A stretch of 64,000 nt of DNA, from positions 1,611,377 through 1,675,376 of the forward strand of contig NW_024104284.1 in NCBI RefSeq assembly GCF_003945595.2, given 5' to 3'. Each line of letters opens with the position of its first letter. Position 1 is the first letter of the stretch. Origin of the DNA: Pipra filicauda (taxonomy: Eukaryota; Chordata; Aves; Passeriformes; Pipridae). Shown here piece by piece: positions 12,853-27,000 of this stretch. A program made the translations under genes and the position numbers. The notes under the pieces were generated by a model. That model was not told the DNA's origin. It saw nothing but the letters and a program-made list of their open reading frames with translations, and ran no database searches.

Positions 12853-15800
12853 CTTTCATTGTCCTCATTCTAATCCTCCTTGAGTAACTTCATGAGGCAC
12901 ATCTGGGGATATGCAGTTTGCTTGCTTTACAGAATGTACTTTTTTGAAAAGAACCACAGAGGATTCCTTGCCTCAGATTTAGAAAATGCAGGTTTCTTTA
13001 GCTAGGAGTAGGACATAAGTACACTGACACTCAGGTTTTCTATAGCAGTGTGCATGCTTGTCATAAAGATTGCTAGGAAGTAAGAATGCCCTATTTTATC
13101 AGTAGTAGGTCTTAAAAATATACTCAATAAATTTCTGATATACCTTTAATCCTTATTTATGTACCATAACATATATATTAATGTTGTAAGTAATATTTCC
13201 TTCTTGCAATACTTTGTAGGCAGTAGGGAAGAGTTTTACATCATTGCTGTTTTATCTAAATATAAAACTGAAGAGATACTAGACGGAAACCTGAAGCCCC
13301 TTGGTACCACACCTAATACACCCCTCTGTCAGAGGAATAAACTAAAAGCCTCATTTTGCTAACTCCTGGTAGACAGTGGGTTCCTATTGAATGTCTGAGC
13401 TCCTCAACACTCTGCAGGTTAAAGCCCAGGAGAATCTAAATCCTAGGGGAGTTTGGCAGTGTCTGTGGCAACCTCTTTTAAGTTGATTCATGGAATAATA
13501 CAAAACATCAACCCCACAAAGCTGTTCTTGTATACTTGTTTAGGTGGCAACATGATATATTAATGCCCTGAATCATTATGGCAGAGGAGCAGAATAAGCA
13601 TAAAGGATGCATTAAAATATAAAGCCTTGACCTACTCATATTTAACATAGGAGAGCTGTTCTCTGGTATTAAGTTATGTGATCAAAATCCTATTAAAGAG
13701 ATTGAGGTGATTTACACAGCATTGAGCAAAAGATCCCTAGAAGTGTTATTATGGAATATTTGTTTCCAAAAAAGCAGGGAAGGGTAGAGGACTAAAACTC
13801 TCACTCTTACTTACACTGAATATGATAAGTGTTATGTGAACAGTCCTTGTGAATTTGAGACAGAAATTGAGCAAATGTTAATGTTAATGGAAGGAGAGAT
13901 CTTTTTGAGGTTTTTTTGCTGACATTTTAAAATTATATAGCTACTTATAGGAAAGCCTATGAGTAAATCTACAGACTAAGAAACTGAGAAAATGAGATCA
14001 GAGCCGGACAAGTAGCTTTCATCAAAAACATACCAGGAATGGGAAGCCCATCTTTTAAGAATGATATATAAGACTTGAGTCAAGGACAGAAAAAAAAACT
14101 TTCATTTTTTAAGGGGAAAATATAATCTGAGTATTAAGAGTGCAGATCTGTAGCTGAAATAAATTGATATATCTTCCCTGGAAACATTAGAATTATGCTA
14201 GCTGAAAGCCAACAACTTGGTATGGACCAAACCGCGTGTAACAAGAAAACTAGAAGGGCAAAAAGCCTGGTTGTTTGTATGCACACTTAAAATTCTCAGG
14301 ATTGGCCCATTAGTAGGAATCAGCAGCTACTTTAAAGAAAAGACAGCTTTGCTCCCAAATACACAACCCAGGGTAGGCTTAGTCAGCAGACACTTGAAGG
14401 CATTTCTTCTCTACAAAGTATTGTAATTGCTTTCACATATGGCAAATACAATTATGTATCTCACCGGTAGGGTGGATTATAAATGAACAATGACTTGTAT
14501 TTCAAAAGATAGCAGGTGCGTTTCTGTAAGGAATGTTACAGGAACTTGTGGGTAAAGCCAGGAAAAAAAACCCCACAAAACAGTCAGGTAAAGGGGAAAA
14601 TGTAAGTTCCTGATCCTGAGAAAAGAAAGAGCTGGTCTTAAATTAGCTGCTCAGCTTGCTATACCCAGCCCTATTCAAATATGCAAGAAGGATTGATTTA
14701 AGAGAGTATGCAAAACTTCCCTCCCTCAGTAAGGGTACAGTTACTACTGAAACATGTGTGCCTTGTTTTAAACAATCTCCATGAAAGAAGGGCACAAAAT
14801 GCTCATTTAGGCTAAAATTATTTCACAGATTATGGAATTTACTGTGTCTTATTTATAAAAGTGGCTACCATCACAGATGTGAACTGTACAAACGGACAGA
14901 ACTGATTGATTACTCCATAGATAAACTCATTTCACACATAATCAAGAAAAATTAACATTTGAAATATGGGAATAAGTACAGAATCAATTCCGTTTCCAGC
15001 ATAATAATAAAGTTGTTCTAGATGCATAAGAAATGCAATTAAAAAGGTGCCCCAAGTAAAAAGAGAGAGTTTGTTATAAACACATTCTTTTCTCCATAGT
15101 TTTTTGTTTTCCTTCTTCTATTAGATAGATCACCCTACATTAGTAATATACTATTGCTGCTCCACTAAATATCAGCAAATTAAGTTCAGGACAGTAACAC
15201 AGTAAAAGAATAGTATACTAGTCTCTGTCTTCACAATAGCATGTAAAGAATAATATAGTTGTCTATGACATTAAATGCCAGCAACAAGAGCCAGTTGGAC
15301 TTGCATACACTAATGTCTGGTTTGGAGCACAATCTAAGATTTAATCTATGTTAAAAAGAAGGTATGTTTCTTTTTAAATATTTTACCCAATTTAAAATCA
15401 CATTTTACATTTAAAATCCTGACTCTGCTGAAGTCAAGGGAGTTTAGCCTTCAACTTCTGTGAATTAAGATTTTCCACAGCAGCCTCCATATAAGCCTTT
15501 ACTGACTTATAATAGCCAGTTATGTGGCAGTACTGCTGAGATGTGCCAGCAGAAGTCAGAACCAATGTGTGCTGTACCTTTTATGAGAGACCATCCCAGT
15601 CTTGGAGATCTGTCATTTCCATCTATTATCATCTACCTGGGCAAAGGAGACTGAGGTCAGTCTAGTAACAGAGGCAGCAGAAGGCTTTGTACCCTCCATT
15701 CCATTTTGATGTCATGGCTATTGTGTTATTTTGCAGCTACTTTGAGTGAGTTTGTCCACAAAACATACTCTTTAAGCTATTCCCAGAAGTAGCTATTGTC

Positions 15801-18800
15801 TGACAAAAAGGTAATCAATATTGGCGAGCTTCAGAATTTTTCTTGTGCATTTTATTTTCTCTGTGATGTGCTAGGGGACTAGTTTCATCTGCAGTTGTGC
15901 GGTGGAAAGGGAAAACAAAACAAAATTAAACTCCCCAAATTTAATATCTCCCAAAGGCTCTGACTGGCTGTGCTGCTAGTTAAATTCACCTGACTTGCTT
16001 TGCCTCCTAGACAACATTCATATTTTTTGTTGTTTGAAAATTTTATGAGCAGTGAAAGTAACTTCCTCTCCTTATAATTGATATTTATAAAACGACTGTT
16101 TGCCTGGTCCCCCAGGTACTAGAACCCTCTTGAATCCTCACATGCAAACTCCACAGTGAGTGGGTCTGATCACACATCTGAAGGGTTGGACTTTCACCAC
16201 CAAACTGAGGAGAACAGGGAAGATCTATTGCTATGCTTCGTCCCAAGTTCCATCTAGTCTCTTTAATGACAACATCAGGCCCTCCACCAGAAAATAAATT
16301 CAACTGTTCTTTTATGTGAGATTTATTGAATTAAAAAACCACAGAACAAAACACTTTCCCTAAACCAACATCAGAAGTGCTTTTTGCCCTGGCTCAGTTC
16401 TGTTTGTCTTTTCCCCTCACCCTTCTCTGAGAGGTACAGTATCTTCAAATATATTATGGGATAAGCATCACTCAACAACCAGCCTTAGTCACCTAGTAAT
16501 CCCCTCTTCTGAACTGTGATCAATCATGTCACCACTTCAGCTGTTTAGCCAGATTGAGATGTGGGTCTCAGGGAGGTGAGCTGCTGCACCTTACACCTTG
16601 CTCTGGCTGCAGCCCATGAGCTGCATTGCCCTGGGCCCCAGCAGGCTCCATAAAATATTTTTTTCCCAAGATTGCATTCTCCCTGCCACCAGGCATTACC
16701 TGCATGATCCCATTTGGATGAGACTCAGAACAGCTTTGAAAATGTAGCCTCACCTTGTCCTGCAGAGGCAAAAATGGGCCCAGATAAGAAAAAAAATCTC
16801 AGAAGTAGGATATATTTCTGCTAGTTTATCAAACACAAGCAGAGGAACCCAGCAGTTCCTGACAGTGATAAGATCAGTGTGGAATCATACTGGTGGTTTA
16901 CAGTACTGGGATTTCTTTGAAGCATAGCCTAGCCCTGTGAATGCTAAGTTAGGGCAGATGAGTAGTCTCCTAAGCTCTACTTAGCTATCACGTTGAAGAG
17001 ACCTTTAATGTTCCTAGCAAGATCACAGTTTTTGACACATCAGTTAAAAACTCAACTAAAAAAGACATCCATTATTAAAAATATAATGTGAAAAAAGTGA
17101 CCTGGTACAAGTGTGCCTGAAGGATAAATAGCTTGTGAGAATAAGTAAAAATACCATAAAACCTTGGCTCATGCACAAGGAGGAGACTCACGGAGAAGGA
17201 GGAGGCTGCTCAGTATTCTTATGCGTAGGACAACCCCAGGGACAAAATATTGACAAGATCACAACTAACACTCAGTCATGCAACCCCATGGGCCATTGCC
17301 ATACTTTTTTTTCTGTGTGGTAGAGATATTTGTCTCAAAGTGGTTTGGAGCATCACCTGAGAGTTATGCAGTTTATCTGATGCTAAATCCAGAGCAAAAT
17401 TAGGTCTCTCTCATTGCCTCTCTGGTTGTGAAAGTTAAAACCTTCTTTTTCAGGACAATGGAAGGAAGAATACCTTAATTATCAGTATATAATTAGTGCT
17501 GTAAGCATGGGTCCAACCACTTCCCCATTATGACCAAGGTGGTGTTCTTTGAAGAAAGTGCTGGCAGAAATGTTCATGTGGGAGATTGTGCTGCACCATC
17601 CTCCCAAGCTTTTTTACTGCAGTGTTTGCATATTGTTTACTGGACTGTTGTGAATCCTCGACCACATTTTATGTTAGTCATGGGCAAAAAAAAAAGCCTC
17701 GACTAAAGTGATTCCTGTGTGTGGTCTGAAGCTGGTTATCACAAAGTCAATCAGTCTCACCGTCATACATCTCCTCTGCAAGTCTCTGGGGTATGGAGAG
17801 AGTTATTTTTATACAAAACAACTGTATTTCCCTGTATGTCTAATAAACAGAAACCGTGTCTCATATTTTCATTACAGGAATGGGCAAACCACCGTTCCCT
17901 GCAGCCCTGTGCAAATCATAGATTGTCTGATGGAAACTTTCTAATTTACTGGCTTTGTGAAACCAAGATGTATATACCTACGAGTTTTTACATACCTTAT
18001 TTTCTCCATTTTTCAACTAAGACCTTTGCTCAAACATTAAAATCGTTGTCAACTGTATTGTGAGTAATACCTGTGAAGTATGGCTCTTCTGCAGGGGAAA
18101 GTGTTTTTGGGGTGAGGGGTTGTGAGAACAATCTGAGTGAAATACTGCACATAAAAGATTCAAAAAATCCCAGAAAATATTTTCAAGGAAACTTGCAGAT
18201 ATTCTCAAGGGTCTCTTACAAATGACTAAGGAGGTGCTGCCTTCACTGAGTTTGTAAAGCACTTTCAACTTCAATCTCTGTCTCCAACAAGGTGAAAAGT
18301 CCTGTGATGTTTGCTACTACCCACATCTAATTTGAACCATTTAGCAAGGCCTCCAGTTCATTGTTTTAAAATCATACATCTTAAAACTGCACAGCTGTTC
18401 ACCTCTGATTGCCAGCTAGATAACAGCTATTAAATGCAAGCCATAAGACAAATATTTCTGCAGATTTGCTAAGTTATAGCCATCCAAAAATATTCCCTCT
18501 GCTGCCCAATATGCAAACACCCTTTCTACTGTTAGGTTTTATGACTGCCAAGGATGGAAGTTGTAAAGAATGTGATACTATTGCGCTGTACCATAAACTG
18601 CTATTTCACTAGATTCCCCAATTTCTTTGGGGAAATCTAGCACAAAAAAAAAGCAATTTACATGGAAAAAACACTAATTTATTAGAAATATCTTTCTTCT
18701 CAGATACAGTCAAGTATATTACCATAAATATGTTTTACAAATATGGTGCTCTGAGTACAGACCACCCCTACGAATGGCTGTGGATAGAAACCTGGGGGTT

Positions 18801-21800
18801 GCCTGCACAATACAGCTTCTCCAATTCTAACAGTTTTGCATTAATATGGTGTGAAAAACCTATATATAGAATGCTTTTGTTAAAATCAGATTATACTAAT
18901 TCTATATGAAGTCCTTTAATGAAAAATGTTTAATGGCTGAAATACTATAAGACTGCAGTTAGAGTGCAGGTGCAAAAATGATATTCTACACTCCCTGGAG
19001 AGCAAACTTGTACATACTGTGAAATATCAATTAAAGTTTATAGTTGCCTGTACCAGTTAAATGTCTTTTTCATGGGAAATTTTCGTCTTCTCTTATGAAG
19101 CACTCACTTGGGTTAAAATGTGTACTGAATTATGTGGGCATTTTGAGTTATTAAGGAATAGATTTGTTTTACAAGCAAGCTGTAAGCATTCTTTGCAGTT
19201 TTTATGAGGTCATCTACACGACTTTTAAATGGTGATCTTGGCCAGCCTCGATTCTCAGATCAGTTCATTAATTCACACAGCTGTCTTTAAAAACTACAAG
19301 AATAATACATACTGCAGTCTGGAAGAAAGAGGTGGATTTCAAGGCTGTATTTCAATCAAGGGGCCTGTTGACATCCTAAACTATGAGAGGACAGCCTAAG
19401 CTGTTTCATGAACAGCAGCAAGTTCGCATTTGAAATATAGCTTGCTTAATTGATTTCTTTTAGAATATATGGAGAAAGGATGCAAAATTCACCTTCGAGT
19501 GAGCACACCTCCCAGAAAGTGTCAGCTGGGACACAAGCAACATTCAGTGCTGGAAGATGTTGTCCCAGTAAAATCTTACATTCTATGGTATATGCTATGG
19601 CAGTCAGCCTGCTCACATGTTGCTGAATCTGAATGGAGAACACCTGGATTTAATTTCTGATTCCGACACACTTCCTGGGTGGTTTTGGACAGGTGTCTGA
19701 CCTCCCTGTTCTTCTGTTCCACATCTTTTTATATTTTTGAATAGCACATTTTCCTTTTTAATTTCTTAGCTATCTTTTCTATCTTGTTATCTTAAAAAGT
19801 TTTTGTGCCAGGGTTTGTCTGCCAACAGATGTTTATACCATAGTTAATTCAAACTCTTGAGACCTCAAGATACTCTTCAAAAGAAAATAAATTCTGAAGA
19901 ATACTGATACAGGAAAAACCTGTTAAAAGGATGTTTAAAAGGATGCAACCTGAGCTGAATAATTTGGATCAAAACTTTCTAAGACCATGTGCTCCCTATT
20001 TTTAATATGCCTCTCTACAGTCTGGTAGAGACCAAAAGTCAAAATCTAAGGTATAGTTGCAACTAAGCAGGTATGTGATGGAAAAGCGACAACCCTCATG
20101 GAGTTTCATTCAGAATGTGACGATTAAGAACATGAGGATCCACCACAAGAATTTCAATCTCCACCTTGATTGCAAGTAAAAAGTGGTACAAACAGTTAGT
20201 ACAGAACTAGAAGCTGTGATACATTTATATGTGGTTTTGGGGTTCTTTTTTAAGATATTTGAATTAAGTCAAATAAAGTTGTTTAGAGGCATATTTGAAC
20301 TGAATTTCCTGCAGCTAATTCATGGATAATGTTTTAGGATTCACTAAATCCTTTTTTCTGAATGTGCTTGAAATGAAAACAGTCATCCTGCAGTGTTGGT
20401 GCCAGGCCTAAGCTCTTTCCTTTCTTTTACTTTAGGATCAAACCATATTGCGAGCTGTTAGCAACTGGAGCCATTTTGTAGCCTGCATGGGCAGGGTGGA
20501 TGATTTGAGACTCTTTAATTTAGAAAACCTGCTGTAACCTCTAGTTCTAGTTGTCAGTCTCTGCAGGCAGCTCAAGGCCAGCAAGTGCCCACTGTCAGTA
20601 TGCTGAAATATCTCAGTTCACCTACAGTATTGAACTGTACAAAGAAAGTAAATCCCACCTAGACTCCCACATGACTTGAGTCAGGAACAGTCAAGAACGA
20701 CATCTTATTGAGTCTCAATTATTTGATGGGGCACAAAAAAGCCCATCTTCTGTCTACAGAGCAAAAAATTCAGGGGAAAAATAGGGAAACTAAGGCAGGG
20801 CAAAGAGAAGAAAGTATTCTGTAAAGTATATTCGTAATTCCTAAACCACCCAAATTATCTGATTTCTTTGGTAGGAACTGGAAAAACACTGGCAGTGACA
20901 CATCTATCACCACTTTACCTGTAGAGGCATGGCACACATGTTACTTACCTCCCATTTGCTCTCTGCCTGGCAGCAGAGATCAAAGCAGGAAGAGATGTCA
21001 AGCAGTATGTGCTCACTGTGATCTTCCTTCATAACATACCCAGGAGCAGATTTTCCTGAAGAAGCGTGCCACAGCTGTGCGTTGTGATTACTGACAATTG
21101 CTGTGATCATACTCAGCCTGACCCAGCACAAAACGTGCAGGCAGGAGACCAAGGCAGCCCAGCCTGCAGTGGGAATGGAACTTTCCCTGCCATGTGGTAA
21201 GAATCATCATGTGGGAAGCAGTGAGCAACCTACTGGTGCACTGTGAAGGTGCAATAAGACAGAGGCGCTGTGAACCAAACAGCATGTATGCAAAATAAAT
21301 TGTCATAAGGGGCTACTGATCAAACTTACAGACCTGGAGGAAAGAAACAGAACAGGGACCTTCATTTAAAATACAATGCAGTTAAATGCCATTGAAGAAG
21401 GAACGTGAGGGATTCTGGACAAAGAGAAGCAGAGTTACTATCCTAAGCCTCCAGGGCATGACTTTATTAACTAGCCTGAAGAGAAATAGTGTAAGAAGAC
21501 AGCTGAGTCTCTATTAACACATCCTGTAAGGCAGTTGCTGTGTACATTAAATCTATAAATGTACATAAATGACAGTGGAAATCACTGAAGATCAGATATA
21601 GCCCGCTTTTTAACTTAGAGCAAGGAGGAATAGCATAAACTATCAATACTGACTAAAGAAAGGTTTGAAAGAAATGCAAGATGCGTGCTCTGAAATGTAC
21701 AGAAACTGCTCTACCCTCATTTTTGTCAGAGCTCAAGGGTTGGAAAGAGCAGAGCTTTAGGCTCCTGCTATCTACACCACCACAGGACCTCAGGAAAGAT

Positions 21801-22225
21801 GATGTTTTCCTGCAGTGGACATTCTTCCCTCCTGCTGCCTGTCCGATACATACTGAAATCCAGAACTGCATAATTTGAATACCTGCTACCTATTGAGAAT
21901 ATATTATTTGTTAGAATGCCTCCTTCCCTGAAGAATTGTGCTAAGTGCTGTCACTTGGGTTTTGGCCTGGTTTTGCCCTTTTGTCCTTTTTATGAGTTAA
22001 TTTTTTGTTTTCTGAGTCTCTCCTGTAAGATAATACTTCTCAGTACTGTTAGTAATGTGCAGTACAGGGCAGCCAGAGTCCTACACTTTGATTCAAGCAT
22101 TACCTCAAACATCTCATTCACCAGTGAAAAACACTGGGCATTCTCATAGTTCTCATAGCCAGATAGGAGACAAGAGGCAAGTCTTCAATGCATATCACAT
22201 CAAGCAGGAAACAGAGAAGTTGGGG
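12853..22225. other. Intergenic sequence, no gene recognised
   Basis: About 9.4 kb without a recognisable exon, RNA gene or transposon, except the hairpin at 18609-18640. Open frames reach 114 codons (17719-18063) but lack any family resemblance. Confidence 0.55.
18609..18640. repeat. Short near-perfect inverted repeat (hairpin)
   Basis: ctagattccccaa and ttggggaaatctag are reverse complements apart from one extra base, around a 5-base loop tttct. The stem is about 13 bp, too short for a microRNA precursor. Confidence 0.75.
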
Positions 22226-22476
22226 GTGTTCCATTCCTGGAAGTGGCCAAGGCCAGGCTGAATGAGGCTTTGAGCAACCTGAATCACAGAATCACAGAAT
22301 ATGTTCAGTTGGAAGGGCCCCAAAGGATCATTGAGTCCGACTCTTAACCCTATACAGGACCATTCCCAAGAGTATAGAATCTGATCTAGTGGAAGGTGCC
22401 CCTGCCCATGGTAGCAGAGTTGGAACTAGGTGATTGTTAAGGTCCCTTCCAACTCAAACCATTCTGTGATTCTATG
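22226..22476 (+). mobile_element. CR1 LINE 3' end, split by a nested insertion
   Basis: The left half (22226-22282) reads gtgttccattcctgg ... gaggctttgagcaacctga. The right half (22381-22476) resumes ctgatctagtggaaggtg ... caaaccattctgtgattcta. Removing 22283-22380 restores the usual CR1 order gagcaacctgatctagtgg. The repeated ctga at 22279-22282 and 22381-22384 fits a short target-site duplication. Confidence 0.9.
22283..22380 (-). mobile_element. CR1-X/TguSINE1-type tail inserted inside another CR1
   Basis: Minus-strand reading: GGTCCTGTATAGGGTTAAGA, GTCGGACTCAATGATCC ... TTCCAACTGAACATATTCTG, TGATTCTGTGAT. The tail matches that of the SINE at 6457-6599 rather than the surrounding CR1. The CCTGTATAGGG part resembles the tRNA acceptor end, so this may be a 5'-truncated TguSINE1 copy. 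Confidence 0.8.
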
Positions 22477-24048
22477 AACACAAAGAAAAATTTGCAGAGG
22501 CCTCTCAAGTACTTATTTACAGTCTGTATATCTACTTTCCAATACTGACCTTTTAAATTGTATCTTTCATCTTCAAGTCTGCACAGGAGCTCATGACAAG
22601 TATATATGTGTCTAGATTGCCCTTAAAATATCTTCAGAAGTGTCTGGAAAGAGCTATAAGCTCCAGCCATGCCTCTGGAAACCTCATTATGGTCCCTGAC
22701 TTATTCAGGGCAAGCTGGCAGGACCTTCATCATCACAGAGAAGGTGAAGAAAGTTGGACAGTACATGGATGATGACATTCCACACATTGTGAAACCTGTG
22801 CCATGTGAGGATAAATGGTTTCCCTTCCAGGACAAATCTCTTTTTCATTTTAAACCAGAATGGCTGCCACTGAATACATTGCAAATAAAAATAAAAAGCT
22901 AAACCCTGGGTACAGGGCTTTCTTAGTCCTTGACAGTGTTGGCATTTTGCGGAAAAGTAATCAAACAGGTCTTAAAATACTTTGTGCTGTAGCAGGCCAT
23001 TTGTAACTGTGAAACAGGGAAGGCTGTGACAGCACACGGGCATCCCCAGATGCCCTTAGAAAAGACTAACCCTTGCTTCTTGTACTTCTCTATATTTTCT
23101 GCCAGGAAAGCACCTGATACATGAAAAGACAACAAAGATGCAATATCATTCACTCTTTGAATCTTTACCTCCACAGCTACTTCATGCTCCAGGCCCCAGG
23201 TAACACTGCCTACGGTGGATGGTACTGTTACTTTCTCTTTGTTGTCTTTGCTATGTTTGGCAGGTAAAGGCCATTAAAAGGAAAGAATTGCAGGGCTGCT
23301 CAGTATGGCTTAGCTTGACTGTTAGCTTAGCTTAACCGTTCACATTTAACGATTTCTTTATTATGTAACTCTGACATATAATGTCCAGTCATCTGGCCTG
23401 ATAGCTGGCTTCTTGGACAGAAAATATACCTTTCCCAAGTCACTTCCTCCCATGGATTATGACAGTTTTGAATGTTTTGAGTGAATTTGCAGTGAAGTTT
23501 GCTTTCCCTTTAGTTATCCCCAAGGAATCTCTTGTGAGTCCCCTGCACCTTTGAGCCTGCCACATATAGCAGTTGAGAAGATGGCACCATTTCCAGTATT
23601 ACTTTTTTTTAGCACAGTTGGCTTCCAGGAATATTTGAAAGTATTCAAGTCATCTGCTCCAGCTTCCTGGCAGTTCTCTTCCAAACTCAGACTGCTTCAA
23701 TTATTCCATTTTTCTCACTTATGTACTTTATTTCTAACAGTGTATAAAAAAGACATGACACGGGAGTTTTGGCAAGGACCCTCAGGGCTTTTCCTCCTTG
23801 GGTCTTTTCCAGGACATAGGCACATTAGACTAGCAATGATTTTAAAAGAGTTGCCCCTACTTCAGGCATGAATTGGCCACAGCAAGAGCTGTGCTTCATG
23901 AGTGCTTTTGCCCCTCTGTCTTCCTTTACAGGATTTCAGGCAATGGAGCAAAGCAGACGGTCCTTAGCTGTCGTAACTGCTCCTACGTGACTTCCTCTTC
24001 TTCTACTGCCTAGAAGTGAGAAGGAAAAGCAAACAGTAAACACTTCTC

Positions 24049-24063
24049 TTTTTTTTTTTTTTT
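24049..24063. repeat. T15 homopolymer
   Basis: Fifteen T in a row (24049-24063). A second T10 run lies at 24661-24670. No element body is recognisable beside either. Confidence 0.75.
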
Positions 24064-27000
24064 GCAACAGTTGTTCTAGTCTGCAGCTGTTTTTAATTAA
24101 TTACTTGGGTAAGTGAGATGGATAGAAGAGCTTTTGAGAGCTGTTGAGAAGAAAGCTGTCTGCAAGCTAATTATACTGTTATAATAATCCCATGGCATTC
24201 CTCAGACTTTTCATCCCCTGACTGAATAACAGTTTAGCAAAATATCCAAGGATCACTTATAGTTTTGAATAAACAGCAGGGAAGAGTGGTAAAACAAAAT
24301 AGGATCTAGTTAGGAACAACTAAATGTTTTTCAGCTTGCTCACAGACAAATCACAAAAGATCAGGTACCAGGAAAATACATGGAGGATTTTCAAAATGTT
24401 TTCCTTCCTTTACCCAAAATATTTATTTAAGTTTGCTTTTTTGCACTTTAGGTAGTTGACATAATTCATTTTAATGAAAATACTTAATGCTTATCAGAAC
24501 CACTTGGGAAAGTTCCTTGTAACTGCCAAGAAGGAAAAACAACCAGAATATCATGTAGCATTTTTGCTCATTTTGGGAAGAAAAATATGTATTTGAAAAC
24601 TGAAACAATAATACCACAGAGCCAAATGAAAGATTTTTCAAGGACTTAATAACATGTGGGTTTTTTTTTTCCAGAACATACTTTTATTGTCAAACATCTT
24701 AGGTTACAGCTGAGAAATTAGATTGGGGGGCAGAATGGAAACATTAAGTACCTGGTGAATTGGGGGACATGTAATAACAACAGGACAAGTTGGGTGTTTC
24801 TTCCATAAAATGCTGTAAGATAGGTTTCTTTGTGTGCATAACTGCACGTTGCAAATTGCTTATGAGAGAGACACAATACATGAATCCCACTGGGAAAAGT
24901 AAAGAATAAAATGGAAGAGATCTTCCAATCTGTGGCCACAGAATTGGTTTTATTTCAATACGTTTATCTCTCCATAAGCCTCGGTGAACTTTCAGTGCAT
25001 ACGTCATTCTCAATACAGGTACCAATTATAAACACACAATATCCTAACAGGAATATTTCTCCTGCAAACATATCTGAAAATAAAGTTGAGTAAAATCAGT
25101 GCCAGCCAATGTCTAATGACACCCATCAGAGCCACTTCTACTGAAAGACTCCCTCTTGCTGAGCTTCCATTCAGCCAAAAAACTGTGATGGGAAATGATG
25201 CTATATCTTGGTTTAAACACTGTGATTTGTAGTCTTGCTACACACAAAAACATGTTAGCTCATCATGTTCTCTAGAGCATGAGAAGTCTAAATATTAATG
25301 GATATGTTAATTCAGGTGCTAAGACATGACATTAGAATTATTAAAAATAACACCTCAGCATCTGTGTCCTCAAGCATGGAAATTATTCCAGAGTAACAAA
25401 ACCAAAAATGAAAGTCACACCATGTTGGTTCCAATGGACACGTTCAAAACTCTTTTATTTTCAGCTTCTACTTCCATGTGGATAGTCCTACTAATATTTC
25501 AGTTGCAGATTTTTCAATAGAGACACATATTTGCAGAGCTGAGTATGCAGCAGCTACTACTTTGACATTGCACCAGTTGCAGACACTGTAGGTAGACAGT
25601 GGAAAAATATCTCACTTTTGTGGAATAAGCCTCTGTATGGGCAGGCAGAAAGGAGACAGTAGTGTCATGCACAGACAGCCACTGCAGACATAACCTGGAG
25701 ATTTCATTTGGCTGTCAACTGCAGGCACTTTTCTGCAATAGTCCAGAGTTCTACACACCTAGCAAAGACAACATTTTTCCAAGCTAAAGTTATGCCTGAC
25801 ACTTTCATTTAGGGCATGTCATTAATAACCTGGCCAAAAGGAAGTATCCCAACACCCAGCATCTGAAAAAAGGTCCTTCAAACAGCAGTTGCAATGCAAC
25901 AACTTCAAAATCCAGTTGGTGATTTTCTCATGTCTTGATAAAGCCCATTGAGAGGGAGGTTGAGCTTGACAGTATTGTTTTCCCACTCTGCCCCTCAGCT
26001 TTCTGTCAAAGGAACAGGGCAGTGTTTTTTGGGGTTTCTCAGTGAGGACCATCAACACCTGAAGCCCTAGGGATGTAGCTCCATTTCACCAGAATCATGT
26101 GTGCTCACAGTCTGGCCCTATGGAGTCCTCTGAAGGTAACTTACAACTGTCTTCTGAAGGGCCTAACAGAGGTAGCCTCTGCCTGGACAGACATGGATTT
26201 TCAGACCTGCTTTCTGTCTCTTGATCCCTTATGGATAGTGGAAAAGAGGATGGAGTATGGGGGGAAATGCTAAATGTGCATCAGGTGATGTCTTGCTTCT
26301 TTCTCTGATAGTCCTTTTGGAATTATATTTTCTTATATTCCTTTCTGGAATTATATTTATAACATGACAACATAACCCTCTCAAATGAGAAGACACCTGC
26401 AAAGGCAGCACCTGGAATTAAGTACATGTCATGAAAACAGAAGCCTGGATCCTAGATGGGACTGGGTCTCAGTCCTCTATGGACATGTGGCCAGCTGTTT
26501 AGCTTGTGTGTCAGGAAGGAAACTTGTCTCCAGCCAAGTCGATAACTTCAGGCTTTGTGTCATCTCCTTTAACCTAGTCCCTATAGAGTTTTCAGTGGCC
26601 TCTATCTTTGCAGTTCTCAGCTAGAATAGGTATGTTTAACAAACACAGGCATGCACATAACAAAAACTTTCCTTATGGTGTCTTGTTAGCATTATTTGCT
26701 TTTTTGTGTGTGTTTGTTTTTCAGTTAGGGGTTCAATTAGTTCTACTGAACACTTGAAAGATCAGCTTCCCATTTAAGGGGAAATAAATGTTGCTCTTTT
26801 GATTTCTACAGTCTCCCACAGTCTTCTGAATATGAAATAGAAAATGTCACCACATTCAAGTGCAGAGGGTATGATCACAGCATGAATGTAAGAAGCATGG
26901 CACCCAGTGCCATTTGAGGTGAAAAAATGTGAATTTTTTTTCTTAATATTTCTCCTGCTAGTTACAGCTGAAATCAACCAACCACTGTTTCAGACATTTT

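Noticed and set aside
17719..18063. 114-codon plus-strand open frame
   Set aside because: No domain or homology recognised; overlapping frames give different peptides of equal plausibility.
22669..22902. Open frame containing QYMDDD, resembling the YMDD box of reverse transcriptases
   Set aside because: The flanking residues show no other reverse-transcriptase motif, so the four-residue match is coincidental.
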